From the NCBI RefSeq assembly GCF_900167135.1, contig NZ_FUWZ01000001.1, positions 1,908,336-1,972,335 of the forward strand: a stretch of 64,000 bases of DNA. Direction: 5' to 3'. Below, piece after piece: positions 34,435-43,517 of this stretch; within the stretch, counting starts at the first letter, position 1, and every line of letters begins with the position of its first letter. A program made the translations under genes and the position numbers. This DNA comes from Chitinophaga eiseniae. GTDB taxonomy: Bacteria; Bacteroidota; Bacteroidia; Chitinophagales; Chitinophagaceae. The notes beneath the pieces are model-generated. The model saw only the letters and a list, made by a program, of their open reading frames with translations, did no database searches and was not told where the DNA came from.

Positions 34435-36867
34435 TTATTCGCTGCGGAGGTTTTTAAGCGGGTTGGAAACGGCCGCTTTGACGGACTGAAAGCTTACCGT
34501 ACCAAGAGCGATCAACAGCGTGGCAATACCGGCAGCCACAAATATCCACCAGTGGAGCTGAATACGGAAAGCAAAACTCTCCAGCCATTTGTGCATGGCC
34601 CACCCGGCAAAAGGTGCGGCTATCACGAACGCAACAGACACCAGCCGGATAAAATCCCGGTTCAGCATCTGCGTGATGCTGGTCACGCTGGCGCCCAGTA
34701 CCTTGCGGATGCTGATTTCCCTGGCCCGTTGCGCGGCCATGAATGTGGCCAGGCCAAAGATACCCATACAGGCAATAGTTATAGACAGGATGGAAAACAA
34801 CAGCGCTATCTGTTGCACGCGCCGGTCGGCCCGGTACATCTCATCAAACGACTGGTCGAGGAAACTATAGTTGAATGGCATGCCCGGCGCCATGGATTTC
34901 CACAGCTGCGTTGCGTTATCAATGACCTGCTCCCCGGAAGCCCCGGCCATTTTCAGCATGATCACATTAGGTCGCCAGTTGTTAAGCGTCATGCATACGG
35001 GACCAATGGCCTGGTGCATGGACTCATAATTGAAGTCCTTCACGACGCCTATAATCGTAAAGGGCCGCGGACTGCCGCCACTCTCCACGTTGTACACGTT
35101 TTTACCTACCGGATCTTTATACCCCAGCATTTTAGCGGTCGTTTGGTTGATGATGACCGCGGAGGAATCTGCTGCGGAACCGGTCCTGAAGTTCCTGCCC
35201 GCCACCAGTTGCATACCCAGTGTTGGGATATAATCATCGTCAACAGCCCACCGGCGGGTGTTAAAACTGTTGGAAGCCAATGGTCCGTTTTCGGGGTTGA
35301 TGTTCCAGTCCTGTCGCGCAAAACCGGCTACCGGTAAAAAGGAGCTGACGGTGGCGCTGGTAACGCCTGCGGAATGCTGCATCTCTTTTTTGAAAGCATA
35401 TACATGGTCTCCCAGCGCATCGGCATTGTGGATTGTCAGCACCTGGTCCCTGTCAAAGCCGGGGTTTCTGCTCTGGATAAAACGGAGCTGCTGATATACT
35501 ACCAGCGTGCCGATGATCAGGAAAACAGCGGTGGCAAACTGAAACACGACCAGCACGCTTCGCAGTCCGCTGTTTTTGCTGCCCAAACGCAGCTTGCCTT
35601 TTAACACCTCCACTGGTTTAAAGCCTGACAGGAAAAAAGCAGGGTAGCTGCCTGCCAGTATCCCCACCACAAAAGGCAACGCTATCAGCCAAGGGAGGAT
35701 ATGGGCAGATAACAGCGCCGTCAGTCCGATCGACTTGTCGGTGATCTGATTGAATAACGGTAATGCCAGATAGGCCATGCCAATGGCAAGAAGAAGTGCG
35801 AAAATGGCCATCAGCGTGGACTCTGTAAGAAATTGACTGATGAGTTCTTTGCGTGCAGTACCCAATACCTTACGGATGCCCACCTCTTTGCTTCTTCCGG
35901 CGGAATAAGCCGTGGTCAGGTTCATGAAGTTGATACAGGCAATCAGGAGAATGAACAATGCTACGGCGGAAAAGATATAGATGTACTGCATACTGCCGGG
36001 CGGACTTAGCTCGTCCCGCAGGTTGCTGTGCAAGTGGATCTCTTTTAAAGGCATCAGCGGGAAGTCTACGGTATTGCCGGCTTTCTCAAACTCCTCCATA
36101 CTGTTTATTTTGAAAGGCGCCAGCGCCGGGATCAGATAGTTGATCACAAACTGCCGGTGGTTCCGCTGAAAGGCTACCGGATCGGTGCCGGGGCGTAACA
36201 GCAGATAGGTATAAAAGTTATGCGCACCCACATTGCCCCAGTCATAATGCCGGTTCATCATAGGAAACAAAAGGTCAAAATGAAAGTGGGATTTGGCGGG
36301 CATGTCTTTGATCACAGCGGTTACCTTGTAGGGAACAATTTTGTCTCCTTCTTTGATTTGTAGTTCCTGTCCCAACACATCTGTCCGGTCAAAATATTTG
36401 CGGGCGGCGGATACCGTCAATACCACGGTGTTGGGCTGCGTTAGCGCAGTCCGGGTGTCTCCGGCGATAGCCGGAAAAGTAAAGACATCAAAAAAAGTGG
36501 AATCAACATAAGCGGTACCCGCTTCCATGATATAGGCGCCGTTTCTATTGATGAGCTTCCGGTTCTCCTGGGCATTGATACGGGTATAACTTTCCACGGC
36601 GGGGTAGTCTTTCTTCAACGCAGGCCCCATGACATCGGAGGTCACCGCCATGCGGATGTCCTGGCCGCCCCAGTGTAAATTACTCTGGATACGGTAGATG
36701 CGGTCCGCCTTCTCATGAAAACGATCGTAACTGCACTCATCTGCGATATACAGCGCTATCAGCAGAAAACAGGTCAGCCCGATGGCCAGCCCCATCAGGT
36801 TGATCAGCGAGAATGTTTTCTGACGAAGGAGATTCCTCCAGCCTATGGTGAGATACGTCTTTAGCAT
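34435..36867 (-). CDS. MacB/FtsX-type ABC transporter permease
   Basis: 810 residues with two copies of the unit MacB periplasmic core plus FtsX domain. The N-terminus IGWRNLLRQKTFSLINLMGL is the standard start of Bacteroidetes members. Helix clusters lie near 21-41, 285-305, 335-360, 380-405 and 425-450 in the first half, and the second half ends with helices near 690-800. EVGIRKVLGTARKELISQFL and REISIRKVLGASVTSITQML are the two repeated FtsX coupling segments. No ATPase gene is adjacent, as is common for this group. Such permeases probably drive mechanical export or lipoprotein movement. Confidence 0.9.
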   Translation of the reverse strand: MLKTYLTIGWRNLLRQKTFSLINLMGLAIGLTCFLLIALYIADECSYDRFHEKADRIYRIQSNLHWGGQDIRMAVTSDVMGPALKKDYPAVESYTRINAQENRKLINRNGAYIMEAGTAYVDSTFFDVFTFPAIAGDTRTALTQPNTVVLTVSAARKYFDRTDVLGQELQIKEGDKIVPYKVTAVIKDMPAKSHFHFDLLFPMMNRHYDWGNVGAHNFYTYLLLRPGTDPVAFQRNHRQFVINYLIPALAPFKINSMEEFEKAGNTVDFPLMPLKEIHLHSNLRDELSPPGSMQYIYIFSAVALFILLIACINFMNLTTAYSAGRSKEVGIRKVLGTARKELISQFLTESTLMAIFALLLAIGMAYLALPLFNQITDKSIGLTALLSAHILPWLIALPFVVGILAGSYPAFFLSGFKPVEVLKGKLRLGSKNSGLRSVLVVFQFATAVFLIIGTLVVYQQLRFIQSRNPGFDRDQVLTIHNADALGDHVYAFKKEMQHSAGVTSATVSSFLPVAGFARQDWNINPENGPLASNSFNTRRWAVDDDYIPTLGMQLVAGRNFRTGSAADSSAVIINQTTAKMLGYKDPVGKNVYNVESGGSPRPFTIIGVVKDFNYESMHQAIGPVCMTLNNWRPNVIMLKMAGASGEQVIDNATQLWKSMAPGMPFNYSFLDQSFDEMYRADRRVQQIALLFSILSITIACMGIFGLATFMAAQRAREISIRKVLGASVTSITQMLNRDFIRLVSVAFVIAAPFAGWAMHKWLESFAFRIQLHWWIFVAAGIATLLIALGTVSFQSVKAAVSNPLKNLRSE

Positions 36868-36972
36868 AATGTTGTTTTAGGTTGATGTCTGCCGTCTGCC
36901 CTTCCACTAATTAGATGCCTAAGATATTGTAATTTGATAATCAATAAGATATATACTTTCTACGGGGTGTAT

Positions 36973-37010
36973 TTGTCCGCTTTCGGCAAGCCCGTTGTCC
37001 GATTCCGGAC
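36973..37010 (-). promoter_or_regulatory. Direct repeat TTGTCCG..T.CGG with 22-bp period upstream of the permease gene
   Basis: TTGTCCGCTTTCGG (36973-36986) recurs as TTGTCCGATTCCGG (36995-37008), and GTCCG/CGGAC at 36997-37010 is also a short inverted repeat. Two similar boxes two helical turns apart in the 296-base gap between the divergent permease and beta-galactosidase genes suggest an activator or repressor site. Which gene it serves cannot be told. The rest of the gap is A+T-rich with no other clear signal. Confidence 0.45.
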
Positions 37011-37163
37011 TGTATCCTGATGAAAACCTTTTAGCATCCGGCCCCGTTATCAGACGAATTAGTAAAAATAATGACCATCAGCGTTTCCGTTCATGTATTT
37101 GATTCGTTTTTTTGTTTTTATTACACGTACTTTATACGCTTAATATTATCGTAGTACTGAACA

Positions 37164-40100
37164 ATGAAAAAAAGACTACTTACCCTGGCGCTGACCGCTG
37201 CCGCTACGGCAGGGTGGGCGCAGCAGCTTCCGTCTGAATTACAGACGCCGGAAGTGGTGTCCGTCAACCGCCTGCCCATGCGGGCTTCTGCTTTTGCTTT
37301 TGAAAATAAAGTGCTGGCCGGCCGGCAAGACAAAGCTAAATCCGGTAATTTCCTGTCGCTCAATGGTACCTGGAAGTTCAACTGGGTGCAGGACCCGCGT
37401 AAACGTCCGGCTGATTTTTACAAACCGGACTTCAACGACAGCGGATGGGACAACTTTAAAGTGCCCGCCAACTGGGAAGTAAATGGTTACGGCCTGCCGA
37501 TCTACGTCAACCACCCGTATGAATTTACCGGCCGTACCAAAATGGGCGCAGCCCTGAAACCACCTTACGATATTCCTGAAGATAACAACCCGGTAGGATC
37601 TTACCGTAAAAAGTTCGGGCTGCCGGAAGACTGGGACGGCAAACAGGTATTTATTCACCTGGGCGCCGTAAAATCAGCCTTCTTTATCTGGATCAACGGA
37701 GAGAAAGTAGGCTACAGTGAAGACAGCAAACTGGCAGCTGAATTCGATATCACCCGCTTCGTGAAACCGGGACAAAACGTGGTGGCCTTACAGGTGTATC
37801 GCTGGAGCGACGGCTCCTACCTCGAATGCCAGGACATGTGGCGTATTTCCGGCATCGAAAGGGAAGTATACCTCTATGCCACACCCAAACTGGACATGCG
37901 CGATTTTAAAATCGCCGCCTCCCTGGATAAATCTTATACCAACGGCGTGTTGGACATCAACCTGGAAGTGAGCAACTACAGAATAGATAAAAGAACAAAC
38001 CACAGTAAACCAGACACCTTTGCGGTGACCATGGAACTGGTGGACGCCGCCGGCAAAACGGTGCTCAAAGAAGAAAGCAGCGGACTGCGGCCGGTACTGG
38101 GCAACTATAAAACCAACATACAGTTTCACCGGGAGGTGCCCAACGTACAAAGCTGGTCGGCCGAAACGCCCTACCTCTACACGCTTTACCTGACGCTGAA
38201 AAATAAAGCCGGTGATGTGCTGGAAGTAGTGCCGCAGCGTATCGGCTTCCGCACCATCGAAATGAAAGACCGCAACTTCCTGGTCAACGGAAAACGCGTA
38301 TTTCTTAAAGGGGTGAACCGCCACGAACACAACGCCACACAAGGGCACACCCTTACCCGCGAAGATATGCGCAAAGACATGGAGATGATGAAACAGCTCA
38401 ACGTCAACGCGGTACGTCACTCACACTATCCTCCTGATCCTTACTGGATGGAGCTTTGCGACGAATACGGGCTGTATGTGATTGATGAAGCCAATATCGA
38501 ATCCCATGGCCGTTACTACGATCTCGCCTATACGCTGGCAAATGATAAACAATGGCGTACGCCCCACCTCGAAAGAGTACTACGGATGTACGAACGCGAT
38601 AAAAACCATCCCAGCGTGATCACCTGGTCACTGGGCAACGAAGCCGGCAACGGTACCAACTTCTACGAGGCGTACGACTGGCTGAAAGCCCACGATACCC
38701 GCCCCGTACAGTACGAACGCGCAGAGCATGACTATAACACAGACATCATCGTACCGCAATACCCCGACCCGGACTGGCTGGTGAAATATTCCAGCCGTAA
38801 CCCGGACCGCCCCATGATCATGAGCGAATATGCGCATATCATGGGCAACAGCCTCGGCAACTTCCAGGAATATTGGAGCGCCATCGAAAACCATCCTTTC
38901 CTGCAAGGCGGTTTTATCTGGGAGTGGATAGACCAGGGCATCGATACGGTAAAAAATGGTAAACGTATCCTCGCTTACGGCGGTGACTTCCCGCTGAGCG
39001 GCCCGGTGAACGAACCTTTCAGTGATAATAACTTCTGCGTGAAAGGCGTGGTGACAGCACATCGCGGCCTTACACCGATGGCGATAGAAGTAAAGAAAGT
39101 ATACCAGCATATTAAAAGCAGTTATAGTGGTAACAACGCCGTTACCATACAGAATGGTTACTTCTTCCGCGACCTGGTTAACTACCAGCTCAACTGGGAA
39201 CTGCTGGAAGATGGTAACGTCACGGAAAAAGGAACAGTGAAAGACCTGTCTGTGGCCCCGCAACAAAAAACGACCATCAACCTGCCGGTGAAAAGCGTTG
39301 TACGCGCAGGGAAGGAATATTTTCTCAATGTACGTTATGTGTTGAAACACCCTGAGCCTTTCCTGCCTGCCGGTTTTGAAATCGCTTCCGAACAATTTGC
39401 ATGGGGCAAAGGCCAGGCGGTAGCGCCGGCGGTTACCAAACAGGCACAGCTCACGCTGCAACAGGATGCCGGCCATGCCGTGATAAAAGGCCGCGGCTTC
39501 GCCGTGAGCTTCAACCTGAAAGAAGGCGTCCTCGAAAAATATGAACTGAAAGGCGAAGAACTGCTGAAAGGCAGCCTGCAGCCGGCATTCTGGCGTGCGC
39601 CTACCGATAACGATATCGGTGCTGGCTTCAACCATTCGCTGCGCAAATGGCGCAATGCCTATGCAGACGGTAAACTGCTGGAAGCTGCCGTCAACAAAAC
39701 GGTCAACGGGTACGAAGTGGTGCTGAAAAAGGAAATCGTGGACGGCGACGCCATCGCCACACAAACCGTCGCTGTACATGGCGACGGCAGCCTGAAAGTA
39801 ACCAACGGCTTTACGGCGGTGAAGGGCAAATACCCGCTGCTATTGCGCGTTGGTAACGATCTGCAGCTGCAACAGCAGTTTAACCAGATCGATTTCTACG
39901 GCCGCGGCCCATGGGAAAACTACCGGGACAGGAAAACGGCTTCTTTTGTCGGTGTCTATCATCAGACAGTGGACCAGCAATACTTCCCGTATGCAAGGCC
40001 CCAGGAAAGCGGCAACAAATCCGACGTGCGCTGGGTAACCATGACCAATAAAAAAGGCAAAGGGCTTCGTTTCGAATACGCCGACAGCCTGCTCAACTTC

Positions 40101-40322
40101 TCTGCATTGCCTTACAGCCTGAATGATCTCGATCCGGAAGCTGATAAAAAACAATATCATTCCGGTGAGCTGGTGGCAAGACCGGAAATCTATATGCATA
40201 TTGACTTGCAGCAGTCCGGCCTGCAGGGCATCGACAGCTGGGGCGCCTGGCCGCTGGAGCAATACAGGATACCGTTCCGCAACCAGGAATACAGCTTCTG
40301 GATTAAACCGGTGATCAAATAA
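37164..40322 (+). CDS. Exported GH2 beta-galactosidase (LacZ-type)
   Basis: 1052 residues with a signal peptide (1-19, WAQQ), so unlike E. coli LacZ it is periplasmic or surface-bound. Domain order is sugar-binding jelly roll (about 45-220), immunoglobulin-like (225-340), TIM barrel (345-640), second Ig-like and C-terminal Bgal_small_N (about 770-1050). Catalytic residues are Glu493 (acid/base, in SLGNEAGNG) and Glu555 (nucleophile, in MSEYAHIMGN). GVNRHEHNATQGHTLTREDM and VRHSHYPPDPYW are the usual active-site blocks. It hydrolyses terminal beta-galactosides. It is monocistronic, followed by a strong terminator. Confidence 0.95.
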   Translation: MKKRLLTLALTAAATAGWAQQLPSELQTPEVVSVNRLPMRASAFAFENKVLAGRQDKAKSGNFLSLNGTWKFNWVQDPRKRPADFYKPDFNDSGWDNFKVPANWEVNGYGLPIYVNHPYEFTGRTKMGAALKPPYDIPEDNNPVGSYRKKFGLPEDWDGKQVFIHLGAVKSAFFIWINGEKVGYSEDSKLAAEFDITRFVKPGQNVVALQVYRWSDGSYLECQDMWRISGIEREVYLYATPKLDMRDFKIAASLDKSYTNGVLDINLEVSNYRIDKRTNHSKPDTFAVTMELVDAAGKTVLKEESSGLRPVLGNYKTNIQFHREVPNVQSWSAETPYLYTLYLTLKNKAGDVLEVVPQRIGFRTIEMKDRNFLVNGKRVFLKGVNRHEHNATQGHTLTREDMRKDMEMMKQLNVNAVRHSHYPPDPYWMELCDEYGLYVIDEANIESHGRYYDLAYTLANDKQWRTPHLERVLRMYERDKNHPSVITWSLGNEAGNGTNFYEAYDWLKAHDTRPVQYERAEHDYNTDIIVPQYPDPDWLVKYSSRNPDRPMIMSEYAHIMGNSLGNFQEYWSAIENHPFLQGGFIWEWIDQGIDTVKNGKRILAYGGDFPLSGPVNEPFSDNNFCVKGVVTAHRGLTPMAIEVKKVYQHIKSSYSGNNAVTIQNGYFFRDLVNYQLNWELLEDGNVTEKGTVKDLSVAPQQKTTINLPVKSVVRAGKEYFLNVRYVLKHPEPFLPAGFEIASEQFAWGKGQAVAPAVTKQAQLTLQQDAGHAVIKGRGFAVSFNLKEGVLEKYELKGEELLKGSLQPAFWRAPTDNDIGAGFNHSLRKWRNAYADGKLLEAAVNKTVNGYEVVLKKEIVDGDAIATQTVAVHGDGSLKVTNGFTAVKGKYPLLLRVGNDLQLQQQFNQIDFYGRGPWENYRDRKTASFVGVYHQTVDQQYFPYARPQESGNKSDVRWVTMTNKKGKGLRFEYADSLLNFSALPYSLNDLDPEADKKQYHSGELVARPEIYMHIDLQQSGLQGIDSWGAWPLEQYRIPFRNQEYSFWIKPVIK

Positions 40323-40360
40323 ATCCAATTGGCGATCTGATCTGATAAACCTGATTATAG

Positions 40361-40386
40361 CCCCGGGCTTCAGCCCGGGGTTTTTT
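40361..40386 (+). terminator. Terminator of the beta-galactosidase gene
   Basis: CCCCGGGC / GCCCGGGG (8-9 bp) with a TTCA loop, then TTTTTT, 38 bases after the stop codon. The convergent aldo/keto reductase gene ends at 40391, just past the T-run. Confidence 0.9.
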
Positions 40387-40390
40387 ATGA

Positions 40391-41380
40391 TCATTCCGGA
40401 GTGAGCGTCCGCAGTTTAGCGAGATCTTCATCGGTGCGGTTGCCAAATATCTGTACGGTGGCCAATGCTGTTTCAATGGTTTCAAACTCTTGTTGTGTCA
40501 GCGTTACAGCGGCTGCGCCAAAATTTTCGTGTATCCGGTCGCGGCGGCGGGAACCTGGAATAGGTACGATAAAATCTTTTTTATGCAGCATCCATGCCAG
40601 TGATATTTGTGCCGGCGTGGCGTTTTTTTCCTGTGCAAACAGTTGCAGCAGGTCCAGCAACGGCTGATTGGCTTTGATGTTTTCTTTATCAAAGCGGGTG
40701 ATCACCCGCCGGGCATCGATCCCTTTAAAAGTGGTGTCTGCGTTGATTTTTCCGGAGAGAAAACCGTTGGCCAGCGGGGAGAAGGGAACAAAGCCGATGT
40801 TCAGGGCCTCACAGGTAGGAATCACTTCCGCTTCAAAGGTGCGTTCCATCATCGAATATTCACTTTGCACCGCTGTCAGCGGGGTGATAGCATGCGCCCG
40901 CCTGATTTCATCGGGGGTAGCCTGTGACTGGCCCCAGCCCAGGATTTTGCCTTCCTTTATCAGTGCGCCCATCACCCAGGCAACATCTTCCACCGGGATG
41001 TCTTTGTTGACACGATGCTGATAGTACAGCTCCACATGGTCGGTGCGCAGCCGGCGAAGCGATGCTTCCAGCCTGCTTTTGATATGGAGGAACAGGTTGT
41101 CCCGCGAATAGTCGCCTATATCGTTTTTATCGATGAGGAATTTGGTAGCGATCACCACGTTGCTGCGTAGGTCCTGCAGAGCTTCCCCTACGAGTGCTTC
41201 GTTGTCGCCCATGGCGTACCTTTCAGCAGTATCAAAAAACGTACAGCCCTGATCGTAGGCATAACGCAGTAACTGCAATGCCTCCGCCTTATCCGGTGCG
41301 GCGCCGTATCCCATGCTGAGGCCCATACTGCCGTAACCGATAGCCGATACTTCGAGGTCTCTTAATTTCCTTGTTTTCAT
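40391..41380 (-). CDS. Aldo/keto reductase
   Basis: 329 residues from ATG 41380 (MKTRKLRDLEVSAIGYGSMG), the normal family start; the frame is open further upstream but without family similarity. Catalytic residues of the (alpha/beta)8 barrel are visible: Asp50 and Tyr55 (TFFDTAERY), Lys80 (VIATKF) and His122 (YYQHR). PIPGSRRRDRIHENFGA near the C-terminus binds NADP(H). It reduces aldehydes or ketones; the substrate is not known. An AraC regulator lies 97 bases upstream in the same direction and may control it. Confidence 0.9.
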   Translation of the reverse strand: MKTRKLRDLEVSAIGYGSMGLSMGYGAAPDKAEALQLLRYAYDQGCTFFDTAERYAMGDNEALVGEALQDLRSNVVIATKFLIDKNDIGDYSRDNLFLHIKSRLEASLRRLRTDHVELYYQHRVNKDIPVEDVAWVMGALIKEGKILGWGQSQATPDEIRRAHAITPLTAVQSEYSMMERTFEAEVIPTCEALNIGFVPFSPLANGFLSGKINADTTFKGIDARRVITRFDKENIKANQPLLDLLQLFAQEKNATPAQISLAWMLHKKDFIVPIPGSRRRDRIHENFGAAAVTLTQQEFETIETALATVQIFGNRTDEDLAKLRTLTPE

Positions 41381-41477
41381 GCTTTTCAATTTTTGTAGCG
41401 CAATGGCTGATTGATAAGCAAAGGTCATTTGCCGGCAGGACGGGAAAAAGCAAGATGCAAACAATCTGTATCGAAAT

Positions 41478-42380
41478 TCAAACCATCCTGAATTTTTGGG
41501 GGGTGATGCCGGTTTGTTTTTTGAAGAAGGCGTTGAAGTGGGCGGGTTCCAGGAAGCCCAGTGTATAGGCTATCTCTGCGACGGTCCAGTTGCTTTGGAC
41601 AAGTAACGATTGGGCTTCGCGCAGGCATCGCGCAGCGATCAGCCGGGAAGTGGTACTGCCTGTCGCTGCCTTCAGCGCACGGTTCAGATGGTTGACGTGG
41701 ATGTTCATATGCCGGGCGAAGTCGGTTGCGGAGCGGAGGGACACCTGCTGGGTGGTATCGTCTATAGCGTAGTGTCGTTCCAGTAGTTCGGTAAAAAGAG
41801 CGGCAATCCGTTCAGCTGCGTTTTGCGGCTGTTTGATCTGCACCGCGGAACTGAGTTGTGTTTTCAGTGCAAAGTGGATCAGCTCCATGGCCAGGTTTCT
41901 TAACACATCGTATTTGTAGACGTAGTCGGAGGCTTTTTCTTCCAGCATACGCTGAAAAATTTCGGTGGCCTGGCGGACCTGTTCGTCGGTCAGCTCGAAG
42001 ATATGTGTTCCGCCGGGTTGGTAAACAGGATAGTCGTACAGGTTACCATAGCGGTGAAAAAAGTGCTGGTTGAAGACCACGCAAAAACTGTTGTGTATCT
42101 GTGACAGGTCTGCACTGTAGGGTATCTGTGGATTGAGGAAGAGGAGCGCCTGTTTTTGAATCTGTACTGTTTTGTCGGCGAACTGTATTTCACTTTTGCC
42201 GCGGGTGAGGATGATCTTATAAAAGTCTCTCCGCCGGTAAGCTTCCGGTGCAGGCAGCGGCTGATCGGTGGTGTAATCGGTCTTAAACACATTGAAATGA
42301 CCGGCGCCCTGACGGAGGTTTTCAGGCGTCCGTCCGATTTTATTGCGGTAAAAAATTTCCAGTGTTTCTATTTTGACCAT
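41478..42380 (-). CDS. AraC-family transcriptional regulator
   Basis: 300 residues. The N-terminal cupin part (about 30-150, with FYKIILTRGKSEIQFADKT and ALLFLNPQIPYSADL) binds an unknown ligand. The C-terminal HTH pair spans about 205-300: QVSLRSATDFARHMNIHVNH and WTVAEIAYTLGFLEPAHFNA, ending KKQTGITPQKFR. It sits directly upstream of the aldo/keto reductase in the same orientation and divergent from the lipoprotein hydrolase gene, so it may regulate either. Confidence 0.9.
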   Translation of the reverse strand: MVKIETLEIFYRNKIGRTPENLRQGAGHFNVFKTDYTTDQPLPAPEAYRRRDFYKIILTRGKSEIQFADKTVQIQKQALLFLNPQIPYSADLSQIHNSFCVVFNQHFFHRYGNLYDYPVYQPGGTHIFELTDEQVRQATEIFQRMLEEKASDYVYKYDVLRNLAMELIHFALKTQLSSAVQIKQPQNAAERIAALFTELLERHYAIDDTTQQVSLRSATDFARHMNIHVNHLNRALKAATGSTTSRLIAARCLREAQSLLVQSNWTVAEIAYTLGFLEPAHFNAFFKKQTGITPQKFRMV

Positions 42381-42498
42381 GGGGTGAAATTACAACATTC
42401 AAAGCACACGGTCGCATTTGCCCCACTAGAAAGTCGCATCTGTACAGCACATGAAAACAGATAGTTGCAGATATTTGTATCATAAAAAAAGACATCGT

Positions 42499-43428
42499 AT
42501 GAAATATCTGGTCACGTTTTTCTCATTAGCAGTATTGTTTATGGCAGCCTGCCAGCAGCAACCGTCGCATCCGCGGAATACGGCTGTTCCCACGAAAGAC
42601 AGCAGTGCGACAAGCGATATAAAACCGGCAGAGAGTGGTTATGCCGATGTGAATGGATTAAAGATGTACTATGAAGTATACGGCAGTGGTAAACCGTTGG
42701 TATTGCTGCATGGATCTTTCATGAATATTCCCATGAACTGGGCGAAGGCTATCCCGGTGCTGGCTAAAGACCGTAAGGTGATTGTGGCGGAAATGCAGGG
42801 GCATGGCCGTACCAGGGATATCGACCGTAAAATGAGTTATGAAAGCATGGCGGATGACGTGTCCGCGTTGCTGAAACATTTGAAGGTAGACAGTGCGGAT
42901 GTATTGGGGTACAGTATGGGCGGCGGTATTGCTTTCCAGTTTGCCGTGCGGCATCCGGAGCAGTTGCGCCGGCTGGTTATTTTATCAGGGACTTACGCGC
43001 ATAACGGCTGGTGGCCGGATGTGGAGGCCAGCTTTGCCGGTATGAATGCGGAGATGTTCAAAGGTTCGCCGATTGAAAAGCAGTATGATAGTCTGGGTAA
43101 TGACCCGGCCCGTTTTCCTGAGTACATTAAAAAAGTGCTGAGCATCGATGTGCAGGCATATGACTGGACCAAAGAGGTGAAAAATATCAAGGCGCCGATA
43201 TTCATGGCCATCGGCGATGCGGATGGGGTGCGCTATGAACATGCGCTGGAGCTGTTCCGCGCCAAAGGCGGAGGGAAAATGGGCGATATCCATGGGCTGC
43301 CGCAGTCCCGGCTGGCCATCTTACCGGGTACCACCCATATTGGTATGATGGTGAATACAGACCTGTGGATTCCCATGGTGAAGAATTTCCTGGATGGGGA
43401 TCTGAATGCGCCGCCTCCTATGTTTTAA
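42499..43428 (+). CDS. Alpha/beta-hydrolase lipoprotein
   Basis: 309 residues from ATG 42499, which puts the lipobox FMAAC at residues 14-18; a frame extension from 42451 would spoil the signal. After a Ser/Thr-rich linker comes an alpha/beta hydrolase domain: LVLLHGSFMN (oxyanion loop), GYSMGGG with nucleophile Ser139, an acidic residue in AIGDADGVRYEH, and the catalytic histidine in GTTHIGMM near 287. It is membrane-anchored on the periplasmic side. Substrate unknown. A strong terminator follows. Confidence 0.85.
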   Translation: MKYLVTFFSLAVLFMAACQQQPSHPRNTAVPTKDSSATSDIKPAESGYADVNGLKMYYEVYGSGKPLVLLHGSFMNIPMNWAKAIPVLAKDRKVIVAEMQGHGRTRDIDRKMSYESMADDVSALLKHLKVDSADVLGYSMGGGIAFQFAVRHPEQLRRLVILSGTYAHNGWWPDVEASFAGMNAEMFKGSPIEKQYDSLGNDPARFPEYIKKVLSIDVQAYDWTKEVKNIKAPIFMAIGDADGVRYEHALELFRAKGGGKMGDIHGLPQSRLAILPGTTHIGMMVNTDLWIPMVKNFLDGDLNAPPPMF

Positions 43429-43451
43429 CAATACGGACAACACTGCTTATA

Positions 43452-43487
43452 AACAGGCTGCTGAAACGGTTCAGCAGCCTGTTTTGT
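43452..43487 (+). terminator. Terminator after the hydrolase gene
   Basis: Perfect 14-bp stem AACAGGCTGCTGAA / TTCAGCAGCCTGTT with an ACGG loop, followed by TTGTTGT. The next gene's -7-like word TATCTTTA (43490-43497) begins directly after it, so termination of one gene and initiation of the next are packed into about 45 bases. Confidence 0.85.
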
Positions 43488-43517
43488 TGTATCTTTACTG
43501 TGCCTGCAGCAGCACCA

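Noticed and set aside
36984..36999. Sigma-54-like promoter (GGCA...TTG) near the permease gene
   Set aside because: The invariant GC of the -12 element is absent and the motif reads away from the permease gene.
38628..39779. Open minus-strand frame of 383 codons inside the beta-galactosidase gene
   Set aside because: It lies opposite a gene with full GH2 catalytic motifs, has no domain features and mirrors its codon pattern.
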